DNA of 8,290 nt from Dehalococcoidia bacterium (GCA_030650265.1 JAUSEJ010000861.1:1-8290), one strand, 5' to 3'; positions 1 through 6,373 are shown, numbered from the stretch's first letter. Numbers and translations: made by a program. Notes: generated by a model not told the origin, from the letters alone.

Positions 1-252
1 GGTTGGCGCCGTCTTCTCGCACAGATACACCTTGATGCCGTTAGCGGCGACCACCTCGGCCGTGGCGATGGCGAAAAACTCCGAGGCAAAACGGGTGTCG
101 TAACCCACGACTAGCCCCTGAGAACTCAACCCGGAATCGAAAAGATAGGTGGCCACGCCCTGGGCACAAATCCTAACGTTGTCGAACGTGTAGTCTTCGG
201 CTATCGTCGCCCTCCATCCGTCAGTGCCGAATTTGATCGGCTTAAAGCTCAT
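1..252 (-). CDS. Phosphohexomutase (phosphomannomutase/phosphoglucomutase family), N-terminal part
   Basis: This is the first 84 codons of an alpha-D-phosphohexomutase, which moves phosphate between C6 and C1 of a hexose (for example mannose-6-P to mannose-1-P) in the cytoplasm. The visible part opens with the family signature IKFGTDGWRA (residues 6-15) and continues with a GLVVGYDTRF segment and a KTAPT stretch just before the left edge. The catalytic phosphoserine loop, expected soon after residue 84, lies outside the window. The ATG at 250-252 is preceded by GGAGG (minus strand, 260-264) at good spacing, so the start is firm. It has the same orientation as the GDP-sugar genes at 843-4014 and could supply their mannose-1-phosphate, although 590 bases separate them. 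The sequence cannot tell glucose from mannose specificity, and glucosamine mutase is a further possibility. Family assignment is strong; substrate is inference. Confidence 0.88.
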   Translation of the reverse strand, partial: MSFKPIKFGTDGWRATIAEDYTFDNVRICAQGVATYLFDSGLSSQGLVVGYDTRFASEFFAIATAEVVAANGIKVYLCEKTAPT

Positions 253-371
253 GATAATTCCTCCGTTAGTTATCGCATTTCATGGAGATCAATGGCGTAT
301 CTGGCGCCCCTCCCAACTGTGGCAGAAAGCAATCGATGTCAATTCGGTTCGGATAAGCAAGTCCCCCTCCG

Positions 372-449
372 GGACGTTGAGGCTTTAGCCGGTAATGCCA
401 GATGACCATGGAATCTCGACCAGCATTACCGGCCAAAGCCTCGGCATCC
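372..449. repeat. Long imperfect palindrome (27-position arms)
   Basis: Arm 372-398 pairs with arm 423-449. Of 27 positions, 23 are Watson-Crick pairs, two are T-G pairs (377/444 and 378/443) and two are A-C mismatches (375/446 and 387/434). The inner 20 positions (379-398 against 423-442) have a single mismatch. The 24-base middle contains a further AGAT...ATCT pairing around CCATGG. All four imperfect pairs can be read as single transitions from a perfect palindrome. It has no T-run, so it is not a simple terminator. It could be a small palindromic mobile repeat, a remnant of one, or a structured leader for the mutase transcript. Confidence 0.7.
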
Positions 450-640
450 TGGGTTGGCACACGAAAATTCAACTAGACGCAACAATTTGCAGCCTAGAGT
501 GTCCAGATAGTCGCATCCGAATCGCATTTGGGCGTCGGCGGGCGTCCGTCTTGCCTTCTCCCAAACCGGTCAGAAAAACAAGAAGCGAAGGTCAAACAAA
601 GTCCCGAAGCGACCCAACTACCGCTTTACTTCCATCTTCT

Positions 641-664
641 CACTTTGGCAACGGTTGCCAAGTG
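641..664. repeat. Compact dyad TTGGCAAC-G-GTTGCCAA
   Basis: Bases 645-652 and 654-661 are perfect inverted repeats around a single central G653. If T644 is bulged, the pairing extends outward by CAC (641-643) with GTG (662-664), giving 11-base arms. The symmetry and length resemble an operator for a dimeric regulator, but no regulator gene is nearby and no promoter was recognised beside it. A small hairpin repeat is the other reading. Confidence 0.5.
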
Positions 665-723
665 TCCAGATGGGAAGACCGACGAACAACTTATTGTACA
701 CATAAACCGATCTCTGTGACACA

Positions 724-758
724 GTAGGGGCGTCCTTCCTCAGAAGGATCGCCCCTAC
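724..758. repeat. GTAGGGGCG hairpin repeat
   Basis: Arm 724-738 pairs with arm 743-758 over 15 base pairs, with one bulged T (749) and a four-base CTCA loop. The outer GTAGGGGCG...CGCCCCTAC is the type of short dispersed hairpin repeat frequent in intergenic DNA of Chloroflexota and cyanobacteria (established knowledge, recalled rather than searched). It sits about 85 bases past the stop of the gmd-like gene, where a transcript end would be useful, but no T-run follows on the minus strand, so a Rho-independent terminator is not claimed. Confidence 0.7.
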
Positions 759-842
759 CAGTTTGCCCGCGGATCACACATTAGACTGGCAGCAACGATA
801 CTCTGCAAACATCAGCCCTGCCCAAGCCCCGGAGATTGCGAA

Positions 843-1895
843 TCAGCCTGCTCTCACCTTCTTGCGCCAGTAGTTTAGCAGGTCCTTCATGGTCTGTTTG
901 AAAGGAATCTCTGGCTCCCATCCCGTCTGCTGGCGGAACTTGCTGCAATCGGCCCAAAGAATCTGCACGTCGGAGGGCCGCATGCGGGCCGGATCCTGTC
1001 TAACTTCGATCCGCGCTGTGGACATGCTCAAGAGAATGTCCAGCATCTCGCCGATCTCGATCGTGACCCCACTCCCGATATTATAGACCTCGCCATGGAC
1101 CCCCCGTTCCAGAGCCAACGAGTAGGCTCGGGCCATATCGCGAACGTCGGTCCAGTCTCGCTTGCTGGTCAAGTCTCCGGTGAAAAGCACCGGCGGCGCT
1201 ATCTCAGCCTCTATCTCGGCGATCTGTCTTGCAAACGAAGAGGTAACGAACACCTGGCCCCGTCTCGGCCCCGTATGGTTGAAGCCGCGCGATACGACCG
1301 TCTTCAGTCCGTAGCTGCGGAAGTACTGCCAGGCCAGCATCTCCTGAGCCACCTTGCTTACGGCATAGGGGCTAAGTGGCCGCAGGGGATTGCTCTCCTT
1401 GATCGGTACCTCATCCGGCAGAACCAGACCGTATTCCTCGGACGATCCGGCGATCTGGATGTGTGGATCAAGGCCGGCCTCGCGAATAGCTTCGAATATG
1501 TTGACCTGACCAATGATGTTTGTTGTGAGGGCGTCGGCAGGGGCATTCCAGGAGCCTGGCACGTAGCTCTGAGCCGCCAGGTGGAAGATTCGATCCGGCT
1601 TGACAGCGCCGATCACCCTTCGCATCGAAAACGCGTCGCTCATGTCGCCTTCGACCAGATTGAGCTTGTCCGGGGACACTCGCTCGTCAACATAACACTC
1701 AAGGCATGCCACGCTAGTAATGTTGCCACCCTCGGCGACGAACTTCAACTTGCCCTTTGCCTGAAGGTCCGCCAGATTGTCCATCCGACTGCGCCATCGA
1801 CAGAGGCCGAAGACTTCCACATCGCCCCGCTGAAGCAAATACTCGGCCAGATGGCTTCCGGCAAATCCAGTGACCCCGGTAATGAGAGCTCTCAA
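843..1895 (-). CDS. gmd: GDP-mannose 4,6-dehydratase (extended SDR family)
   Basis: This 350-residue cytoplasmic enzyme is predicted to dehydrate GDP-D-mannose to GDP-4-keto-6-deoxymannose with bound NADP. The Rossmann motif GVTGFAG is at residues 7-13. RWRS at 33-36 resembles the NADP-contacting arginine motif of Gmd. The catalytic set is S151/S152, E153 and YxxxK (Y177, K181). FNHTGPRRG (205-213) and KRDWTDVRD (245-253) match the GDP-mannose-binding part of Gmd. The start is TTG at 1893-1895, chosen because AGGAGG lies six bases upstream and the Rossmann strand begins at once. It follows the nucleotidyltransferase gene by 20 bases, as the last gene of a three-gene operon. Unusual is a stretch at residues 45-80, between the RWRSRMDNL and VEGDM segments, that looks about 30 residues longer than typical and contains CLEC (64-67). 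Another NDP-sugar dehydratase or epimerase is the main alternative. Confidence 0.82.
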   Translation of the reverse strand: MRALITGVTGFAGSHLAEYLLQRGDVEVFGLCRWRSRMDNLADLQAKGKLKFVAEGGNITSVACLECYVDERVSPDKLNLVEGDMSDAFSMRRVIGAVKPDRIFHLAAQSYVPGSWNAPADALTTNIIGQVNIFEAIREAGLDPHIQIAGSSEEYGLVLPDEVPIKESNPLRPLSPYAVSKVAQEMLAWQYFRSYGLKTVVSRGFNHTGPRRGQVFVTSSFARQIAEIEAEIAPPVLFTGDLTSKRDWTDVRDMARAYSLALERGVHGEVYNIGSGVTIEIGEMLDILLSMSTARIEVRQDPARMRPSDVQILWADCSKFRQQTGWEPEIPFKQTMKDLLNYWRKKVRAG

Positions 1896-1901
1896 TTAAT
1901 G

Positions 1902-1907
1902 CCTCCT
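1902..1907 (-). promoter_or_regulatory. Shine-Dalgarno site deciding the TTG start of gmd
   Basis: The minus strand reads AGGAGG here, six bases before the TTG at 1893-1895. No ATG or GTG start in this frame lies near it. The site also shows that gmd is translated on its own initiation signal rather than by stop-start coupling, since the upstream stop is at 1916-1918. Confidence 0.75.
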
Positions 1908-1915
1908 AGCAAACC

Positions 1916-3028
1916 TCAAAAAGTAACTGTACCTTCCTCTATAACCTTGCCAGGCCAAATCCTGGCTCCATGCTCCAAACTGTTGCCAGCGCCTATTCTG
2001 GCGCCATCGCCAATCACAACGCCCCCTATAAGACAGACGCCTTCGGCGACGCAGACCCCTTCGCCCAACATGGATCCCTTCACGGTAGCATGGGGACCGA
2101 TCTTCGTGTCCCGCCAAACGACAGACTCCTCGACCGTCGCCCCGTCGCCTATTTCGCAGTTATCTCCCACGACCGTAGGTCCCGTGATGTGCGCATTGCC
2201 ACCCACTATGCACCCTCGTCCGAAGATAACCGGTCCGGCGACTTTGGCCGTCGGATCGATTCTCACTCCTTCACCCGCCCAAACCCCATCGCTATGCCTC
2301 ACGCCCGGGAATTTACTCGCCAGCTTGCCCAGAAGAAGGTCGTGATGGACGGCAAGGTATCTTTGGGGAGTGCCAATATCGATCCAGTAGGAGCTGGAGG
2401 GATAGCCGAAGACAGACTCCCCCCCTTGAAGTAACGCCGGGAAGAGCCCGCGCTCGAACATATAAAACACGCCTTGCGGCACTAGCTTAAGTACCTCCGG
2501 CTCGATAATATAGGTGCCAGCGTTAATCATATTGGTGGTAACCTCGTCCCAACCGGGCTTCTCCAGAAAGCGCCGGACCCTACCTACCGCCTCCGTCTCG
2601 ACAATGCCGTAAGAAGTAGGGTCATCGACGGGGGTCAAGGCAATCGTCACTTTGGCGCAATTCTCACGATGAAAGCGCAGCATGCTCGTCAGGTCGAGGT
2701 CCGTGATAATGTCGGCATTGAAGACGAAACAGGTACCGTCGAGGAGTTCCTCCACGTTCTTCACCGCGCCGGCCGTTCCCAAAGGCGAGTTTTCCACAAC
2801 GTAGGTCATCTTCACGCCAAAGTCCCGACCGTCGCCAAAATAGCTCCGGATCTTGTCCGGCATGTAGCCCATGCACAGGATAATGTCGTCGATGCCATGC
2901 GACTTCAATTGTTCGATCATCGACTCCAAAAAAGGCCGGTTGGCTATGGGCACCATGGGTTTGGGAATATTGCAGGTAAGGGGACGCAGCCGCGTTCCCT
3001 CACCACCAACCAGTACAACAGCTTTCAT
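1916..3028 (-). CDS. Mannose-1-phosphate guanylyltransferase-type nucleotidyltransferase with left-handed beta-helix tail
   Basis: The 370-residue protein is a sugar-1-phosphate nucleotidyltransferase, expected to join NTP and mannose-1-phosphate to give GDP-mannose. The NTP-binding loop GGEGTRLRPLT spans residues 8-18, with KP at 23-24. PLGTAGAVK (82-90), the metal-binding FNAD (D106), EKP (156-158), NAGTYI (169-174) and WIDIGTP (215-221, metal ligand D217) complete the catalytic domain. Residues from about 250 to 365 carry hexapeptide-like repeats (GPVIFG, GPTVVG and similar) forming a beta-helix, as in eukaryote-type GMPP rather than the bifunctional bacterial ManC type. The ATG at 3026-3028 overlaps the upstream TGA as ATGA and has only a weak Shine-Dalgarno, which suggests translational coupling. 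GDP-mannose is inferred from the gmd and rmd neighbours; the sequence alone allows glucose-1-phosphate thymidylyl- or uridylyltransferase activity. Confidence 0.85.
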   Translation of the reverse strand: MKAVVLVGGEGTRLRPLTCNIPKPMVPIANRPFLESMIEQLKSHGIDDIILCMGYMPDKIRSYFGDGRDFGVKMTYVVENSPLGTAGAVKNVEELLDGTCFVFNADIITDLDLTSMLRFHRENCAKVTIALTPVDDPTSYGIVETEAVGRVRRFLEKPGWDEVTTNMINAGTYIIEPEVLKLVPQGVFYMFERGLFPALLQGGESVFGYPSSSYWIDIGTPQRYLAVHHDLLLGKLASKFPGVRHSDGVWAGEGVRIDPTAKVAGPVIFGRGCIVGGNAHITGPTVVGDNCEIGDGATVEESVVWRDTKIGPHATVKGSMLGEGVCVAEGVCLIGGVVIGDGARIGAGNSLEHGARIWPGKVIEEGTVTF

Positions 3029-4014
3029 GCTTTCTTAGGACCCCCGGATTGCCGGACCATCTGACGCCAGTGGTCCAGAGTATCGACCAGTGTTGTTTCG
3101 AGCGGTATCTGCGGCGTCCAGCCAGTCTGTTTGGTGAACTTCGAGGAATCACATACGGTTACCGGTTGGTCTACCGGCCGGAAACGTTCGGGGTCCACCT
3201 GCACCGCAACGGGAACCTTGCTCTGGGACACAAGGAACTCAAGGATCCACTCAATGGAAACCGCTCTCCCGGAGCCGATGTTGTAAACGGCGCCGGATTC
3301 TCCCCTGGCGAGCGCCAGATGATAGGCACGAACAATGTCCCGCACGTCCGTGAAATCCCGACTGGCGCTCAGATTGCCCACCTTCACCACAGGTTCCCGC
3401 AAACCTGCTTCGGCCTCTGCTACCTGCCTGGCAAACGCCGCCACGACGAAGGCATCGGTCTGTCGGGGTCCGATGTGGTTGAATGGTCTTACCCGGACGC
3501 ACTGCAGCTTGTGACTGGCAAAATACTGGTAGCCGAGCATATCCTGAGCCACCTTACTAACAGCATATGGATTGATCGGGCGCAAGTCATTGGCCTCTGA
3601 GATGGGCAGTTCGTCCGCCGTAACGAGACCGTAGACTTCATTGGAGCCAAGAATAAGGATGCGCGGATTGATGCCCGCCTCGATCACGCCGAGAAGCAGA
3701 TTCAACTGTCCTATCGTGTTATTCGTCAACGTTGCCGCCGGGTCCTGCCATGAAAGGAACACCGAAGCCTGAGCGGCGAGGTGAAAAATCAGGTCGGGTT
3801 CCACCTCCTGCATGGCCAATGTAACCGCGACCGAGTCCATCAGGTCCGCGTAGGTGAGCCCGATCCGATCGCCGTAGAGCCCTACAATAAAGGCGCTATC
3901 GGCAGGCCGCACGATTCCATGAACCTCGACCCCCTGTTCGAGCAGATACTCCGTCAGGTAGACGCCAACAAACCCGCCAATACCCGTAATAAGAGCTTTT
4001 TGCGTACCGGTCAC
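3025..4014 (-). CDS. rmd: GDP-4-keto-6-deoxy-D-mannose reductase-like SDR (Rmd type)
   Basis: This 329-residue extended short-chain dehydrogenase is predicted to reduce the 4-keto group of GDP-4-keto-6-deoxymannose to GDP-D-rhamnose. It has the Rossmann motif GIGGFVG (11-17), GSNEVYG (123-129, active-site S124 and E126) and YxxxK (Y150, K154). RPFNHIGPRQTDAFV (176-190) closely resembles the corresponding stretch of Pseudomonas Rmd as I recall it, and differs from the NHTGPRRG form of the gmd-like gene in this operon. It also lacks the RWRS motif of that gene. E126, where I recall Asp in Pseudomonas Rmd, keeps a second dehydratase or an epimerase possible. The start is GTG at 4012-4014, just before the Rossmann strand, with a poor Shine-Dalgarno. 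It is the first gene of the operon and its TGA overlaps the ATG of the next gene. Family is certain; reductase activity is inference. Confidence 0.75.
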   Translation of the reverse strand: MTGTQKALITGIGGFVGVYLTEYLLEQGVEVHGIVRPADSAFIVGLYGDRIGLTYADLMDSVAVTLAMQEVEPDLIFHLAAQASVFLSWQDPAATLTNNTIGQLNLLLGVIEAGINPRILILGSNEVYGLVTADELPISEANDLRPINPYAVSKVAQDMLGYQYFASHKLQCVRVRPFNHIGPRQTDAFVVAAFARQVAEAEAGLREPVVKVGNLSASRDFTDVRDIVRAYHLALARGESGAVYNIGSGRAVSIEWILEFLVSQSKVPVAVQVDPERFRPVDQPVTVCDSSKFTKQTGWTPQIPLETTLVDTLDHWRQMVRQSGGPKKA

Positions 4015-4052
4015 CTCGCTTTTCCCGTTCTATCCAGCTCTAGACCGTCAAT

Positions 4053-4081
4053 ACTATACTTTATCCGCGGCCAAAAGACAA
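4053..4081 (-). promoter_or_regulatory. Sigma-70-type promoter for the rmd-nucleotidyltransferase-gmd operon
   Basis: The minus strand shows TTGTCT (4076-4081, four of six against TTGACA), a 17-base spacer and TATAGT (4053-4058, five of six against TATAAT). Transcription would begin near 4045 and leave a leader of about 30 bases before the GTG at 4014. No other good promoter was seen in the 199-base gap behind the HD-GYP gene, and no terminator hairpin was recognised there, so some read-through from upstream is possible. Confidence 0.55.
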
Positions 4082-4213
4082 GCAAGGCAAAAGCCGTTAC
4101 CTGGCAGAGACAGATGGCTCATCAACGCCTGTGGATAGCACTGAGCACCGTCTAACCTGTGACTAAAGTCCAATCCGCCTGCTTTATGGTTGATTATGCA
4201 GCCAGAGCGAGCT

Positions 4214-5278
4214 TTAGAGGTTGTCCATCCTTAGTTGGTCGCGCGTCATTCTCAAGAAGATATCGACAACGTGTGGATCAAAATGGCTGCCTGCCAGCGA
4301 CATGATGTGTTCGACAGTTTGCTCCACACTCCAGGCCGCCCGATACGGGCGATCCGACGTGAGAGCGTCGTAAACATCCACGATCGCAAATAGTCGCGCC
4401 ACCAGGGGAATCTGCTCGCCCTTCAGCCCGAGCGGATAACCAGTGCCATCCCCCTTCTCGTGGTGGCCGAAAGGAATATCGAGCGCGGACCTGAGATAGC
4501 CGATGGGGGCAAGCAAATCTCGGGCGAACTGCGGGTGTTTCTTCATCTGTATCCATTCATCATCCGTCAATTTGCCGGCTTTCAGAAGTATCGAATCCGG
4601 CACGCCCATCTTGCCGATGTCGTGTAGCAGCGCGCCACGCCGAACGTGGACGATCTCTGCTTCCCCTAGCCCTATCAAGCGTGCGAGTTGACTTGCCATT
4701 TCCGTGACGCGATGACTGTGGCCTTCTGTCTCTTTGTCGCGCAGGTCGAGAGCGCGCGACCAGCCCTCGATTGTCGAGTCGTACGCCAGCGTCAAGTCCA
4801 CGTTGGCGCGTCGCAGGTCTGCGGTGCGTTCGCTCACCTTCACTTCCAGGACTTGATTCTGCTTCTTCAGTTGAAGGTGCATGTAGCGTGCTTCTAACAG
4901 ATTCTTGATTCTGAGGGCGACTTGGGTCACGTCAAGCGGCTTGGTCAGAAAGTCACGCGCGCCGATGGCCAGGGCATGCCGCTTGGCTTCGGTGGTGATA
5001 TCGGCGGTGAGCACTAGAATAGGAAGATAAGTATCCGCCGGGATGAGCGATTTCAACTGCTCCATGACCTGAAAGCCGTCGAGGTGCGGCATCATCAGGT
5101 CGAGCAGGATCAGGTCGGGTTGGAATTCGTTCAACAGGGCAACAACCTGGCGCGAATCGGTAGTGCTCTTGAGATTGCTGTAGCCCTTATTCTCCAGCAA
5201 TCTCACCAGCAAGTCTATGTTTGCCTCTTGATCATCCACGATGAGAATGTTGGCGTTCTGCAAGGATTCATCGAGCAT
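4214..5278 (-). CDS. Response regulator with HD-GYP domain (predicted cyclic-di-GMP phosphodiesterase)
   Basis: This 354-residue cytoplasmic regulator has an N-terminal receiver domain (about residues 8-128) with the acidic pair D15/D16, phospho-acceptor D60 in LILLDLMMP, T91 and K113. A probable coiled coil follows (about 130-165) and then an HD-GYP domain (about 165-345). The HD-GYP hallmarks are complete: H187 in GHSHRV, the H219-D220 pair in HDIGKMG, HHE (272-274), GYP (280-282) and VDVYDALTSDRPYR (300-313). The family splits cyclic-di-GMP to pGpG or GMP and is switched by phosphorylation. The ATG at 5276-5278 has an AGGAG six bases upstream. It lies 23 bases after the decayed sensor/receiver remnant and shares its strand, so both probably came from one operon in which the hybrid kinase acted on this protein. 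With the kinase core lost, it must use another phosphodonor or be constitutive. No residue needed for catalysis looks missing. Confidence 0.93.
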   Translation of the reverse strand: MLDESLQNANILIVDDQEANIDLLVRLLENKGYSNLKSTTDSRQVVALLNEFQPDLILLDLMMPHLDGFQVMEQLKSLIPADTYLPILVLTADITTEAKRHALAIGARDFLTKPLDVTQVALRIKNLLEARYMHLQLKKQNQVLEVKVSERTADLRRANVDLTLAYDSTIEGWSRALDLRDKETEGHSHRVTEMASQLARLIGLGEAEIVHVRRGALLHDIGKMGVPDSILLKAGKLTDDEWIQMKKHPQFARDLLAPIGYLRSALDIPFGHHEKGDGTGYPLGLKGEQIPLVARLFAIVDVYDALTSDRPYRAAWSVEQTVEHIMSLAGSHFDPHVVDIFLRMTRDQLRMDNL

Positions 5279-5301
5279 GACGTCTCCTGGTTACGATATT
5301 T

Positions 5302-5760
5302 CTAATGACCCACGATCTTGTCCACCACGTGCAATAGCTGGCGCACATCCAGCGGCTTGGTCAAGTAATCGTGCGCCCCGGCTGCTTTGAGACATTCAAT
5401 CTGGTCGGGATTAGCATCGGCGCTGAGTATCACCACCGGGATGCCTCGCGTTCCCGGCTCATCCCTCAGCCGGCGCAGTACCTCTGAGCCGTGCATATCG
5501 GGCAGGTGGAGGTCGAGCAGAATCAGGTTTGGCTGGCTTTCCCGGGCGAGATCGAGCGCCAGCGCCGCATCTTTCTGGTTGCGCAGGTCGTTCAGAAACA
5601 CCGCGCTGTCGCCGTCCCGCCGGACGAGAAGGGTCTCCGCAGTGCGGCTGGACGTGGACCATGATTCAATCAGCGGGTAGAGAAACTGCCGGGCGTCGAT
5701 CTCCAAAATCACCGCGCCAACCATTTGACTTACGCCAACTTTCTGCGCAAAATAGGGCAC
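5302..5760 (-). pseudogene. Remnant: end of a kinase sensor domain fused in frame to a truncated receiver domain
   Basis: The open frame covers 152 residues from a GTG at 5758-5760. Residues 1-64 (GAVILEID, FLYPLIESW, AETLLVRRDGD, FLNDLRNQKD) are the distal part of an extracytoplasmic sensor domain of the kind found ahead of PAS and histidine-kinase domains. From about residue 70 the sequence changes to the second half of a receiver: LILLDLHLPD with phospho-acceptor D83, S113 in ILSAD, and K135 in YLTKPLD. The first beta strand with the acidic metal-binding pair is absent, and so are the membrane exit, PAS and HisKA/HATPase regions that should lie between. The junction falls near 5540-5570. 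The sensor half also continues the frame of the upstream fragment after a frameshift. A half receiver without the acidic pair should not be phosphorylated normally. It ends 23 bases before the HD-GYP gene. It could be read as a small response-regulator gene, but the sensor half argues against that. Confidence 0.72.
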
Positions 5761-6281
5761 AACAACGTCGAGACATGGGTCGACAGGTCGCTGGGGCTAA
5801 TGTGGAAGTCGGTCAGTGCGGGCTGCCGGTCGCGCCAGACCTGGACCAGCGTCGGCATCGTCTCCGCGTGGAGCGCGCCGGATTCGCCGCTAAGACTCAA
5901 ACGTATCTGGCCACTGGCATCCACCAGTTGGACATCGGCGTAATGCAAATGATCCTGAAGTGAGCGGAATTGCGAGAGGATGAGTTCCGTATCCTTTGCT
6001 TGCGGGGCTGCCATCCAGCGCCCGATCGCTTCTACGATGAAGGCGTTGTCCGTGAGTTGATAGGCATCTTCAAGCCGCTCGGCTCGCCAGCTAACGATCT
6101 GGTCCACCTTGAACTGCCCAACGGTCTGTATTTCAGTCTCGACTCGTCGCTGCAGGCTTTGCTCCTGGGCGATGTAAAACCAGACGCCACCAGCCAGCAC
6201 GACCAGAATCGCCAGCCCGAAGACCAAAACCAGCATGCGAGAAGACAGTTTCATTCTAAAAATTATGCGTCCGTCTCCCAA
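5730..6281 (-). pseudogene. Remnant: N-terminal membrane anchor and sensor domain of a hybrid histidine kinase
   Basis: The frame starts at TTG 6279-6281 or, more likely, at ATG 6252-6254, which puts the transmembrane helix (about residues 16-38 from the TTG) at the N-terminus in the usual way. After the helix come about 125 residues of extracytoplasmic sensor (FKVDQIVSWRAERLEDAYQL, LHYADVQLVDASGQIRLSL), similar in layout to Cache-type sensors. At about 5770-5777 the reading frame breaks. The shifted frame gives LDVVVPYFAQKVGVSQMVGA, which continues the sensor into the fragment at 5302-5760, whereas the original frame ends 13 codons later at TAA 5730-5732. One missing base (or two extra) explains this. 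Neither possible start has a strong Shine-Dalgarno site. A sequencing or assembly error could mimic the frameshift, but not the missing kinase core downstream. Confidence 0.68.
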
Positions 6282-6343
6282 ACGACCATTCGACGCGTCT
6301 AAGCAAGATGGCTGCTTGCCAACACAGGACGTGATCGGCTGAT

Positions 6344-6373
6344 ATTATAAGTATATGCCAGCGGGAGTGACAG
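6344..6373 (-). promoter_or_regulatory. Promoter of the sensor remnant / HD-GYP operon
   Basis: The minus strand has CTGTCA (6368-6373, four of six against TTGACA), an 18-base spacer and a perfect TATAAT (6344-6349). Transcription would start near 6336, leaving a leader of about 80 bases before the ATG at 6252-6254. A small inverted repeat (GGAAAC 6394-6399 with GTTTCC 6404-6409) lies just upstream, between the promoter and the insertion-sequence tip, and could be an operator or chance. If the promoter still works, it now mainly serves the intact HD-GYP regulator. Confidence 0.5.

Larger units (their letters stand above)
253..842. other. 590-base gene-poor gap with three inverted repeats
   Basis: No convincing coding region was found here. 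The longest open frames (395-727 plus, 266-472 minus) show no recognisable family and overlap the palindromes, and the minus-strand frame starts with TTG. The gap separates the phosphohexomutase from the gmd-like gene and holds a long imperfect palindrome (372-449), a compact dyad (641-664) and a GC-rich hairpin (724-758). The minus-strand Shine-Dalgarno site of the mutase is at 260-264. A perfect TTGACA hexamer lies on the minus strand at 337-342, but no acceptable -10 box follows it, so no promoter is called for the mutase. Confidence 0.6.

Noticed and set aside
337..342. Perfect TTGACA on the minus strand upstream of the mutase
   Set aside because: No hexamer resembling TATAAT occurs 15-19 bases downstream, so a promoter is not supported.
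266..472. Minus-strand reading frame of 68 residues just upstream of the mutase
   Set aside because: It starts with TTG, has no recognised family, and most of its middle is the translation of the two arms of the palindrome at 372-449, which is enough to explain an open frame.
498..671. Eleven-base direct repeat AGTGTCCAGAT at 498-508 and 661-671
   Set aside because: Short, without matching flanks, and overlapping the dyad; likely chance in a gap of this size.
395..727. Plus-strand reading frame of 110 residues in the gap
   Set aside because: It lacks a family match or convincing Shine-Dalgarno site, is rich in Arg, Ser and Thr, and spans the dyad and part of the hairpin; it looks like chance.
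1095..2345. Long plus-strand frame of 416 residues across the gmd and nucleotidyltransferase genes
   Set aside because: It is antisense to two genes with complete catalytic motifs, and its Pro/Ser/Thr-rich end comes from the complement of the hexapeptide repeats.
4082..4213. Possible terminator behind the HD-GYP gene
   Set aside because: Only weak five-base pairings (for example GCTCA with TGAGC) and no T-run were found.
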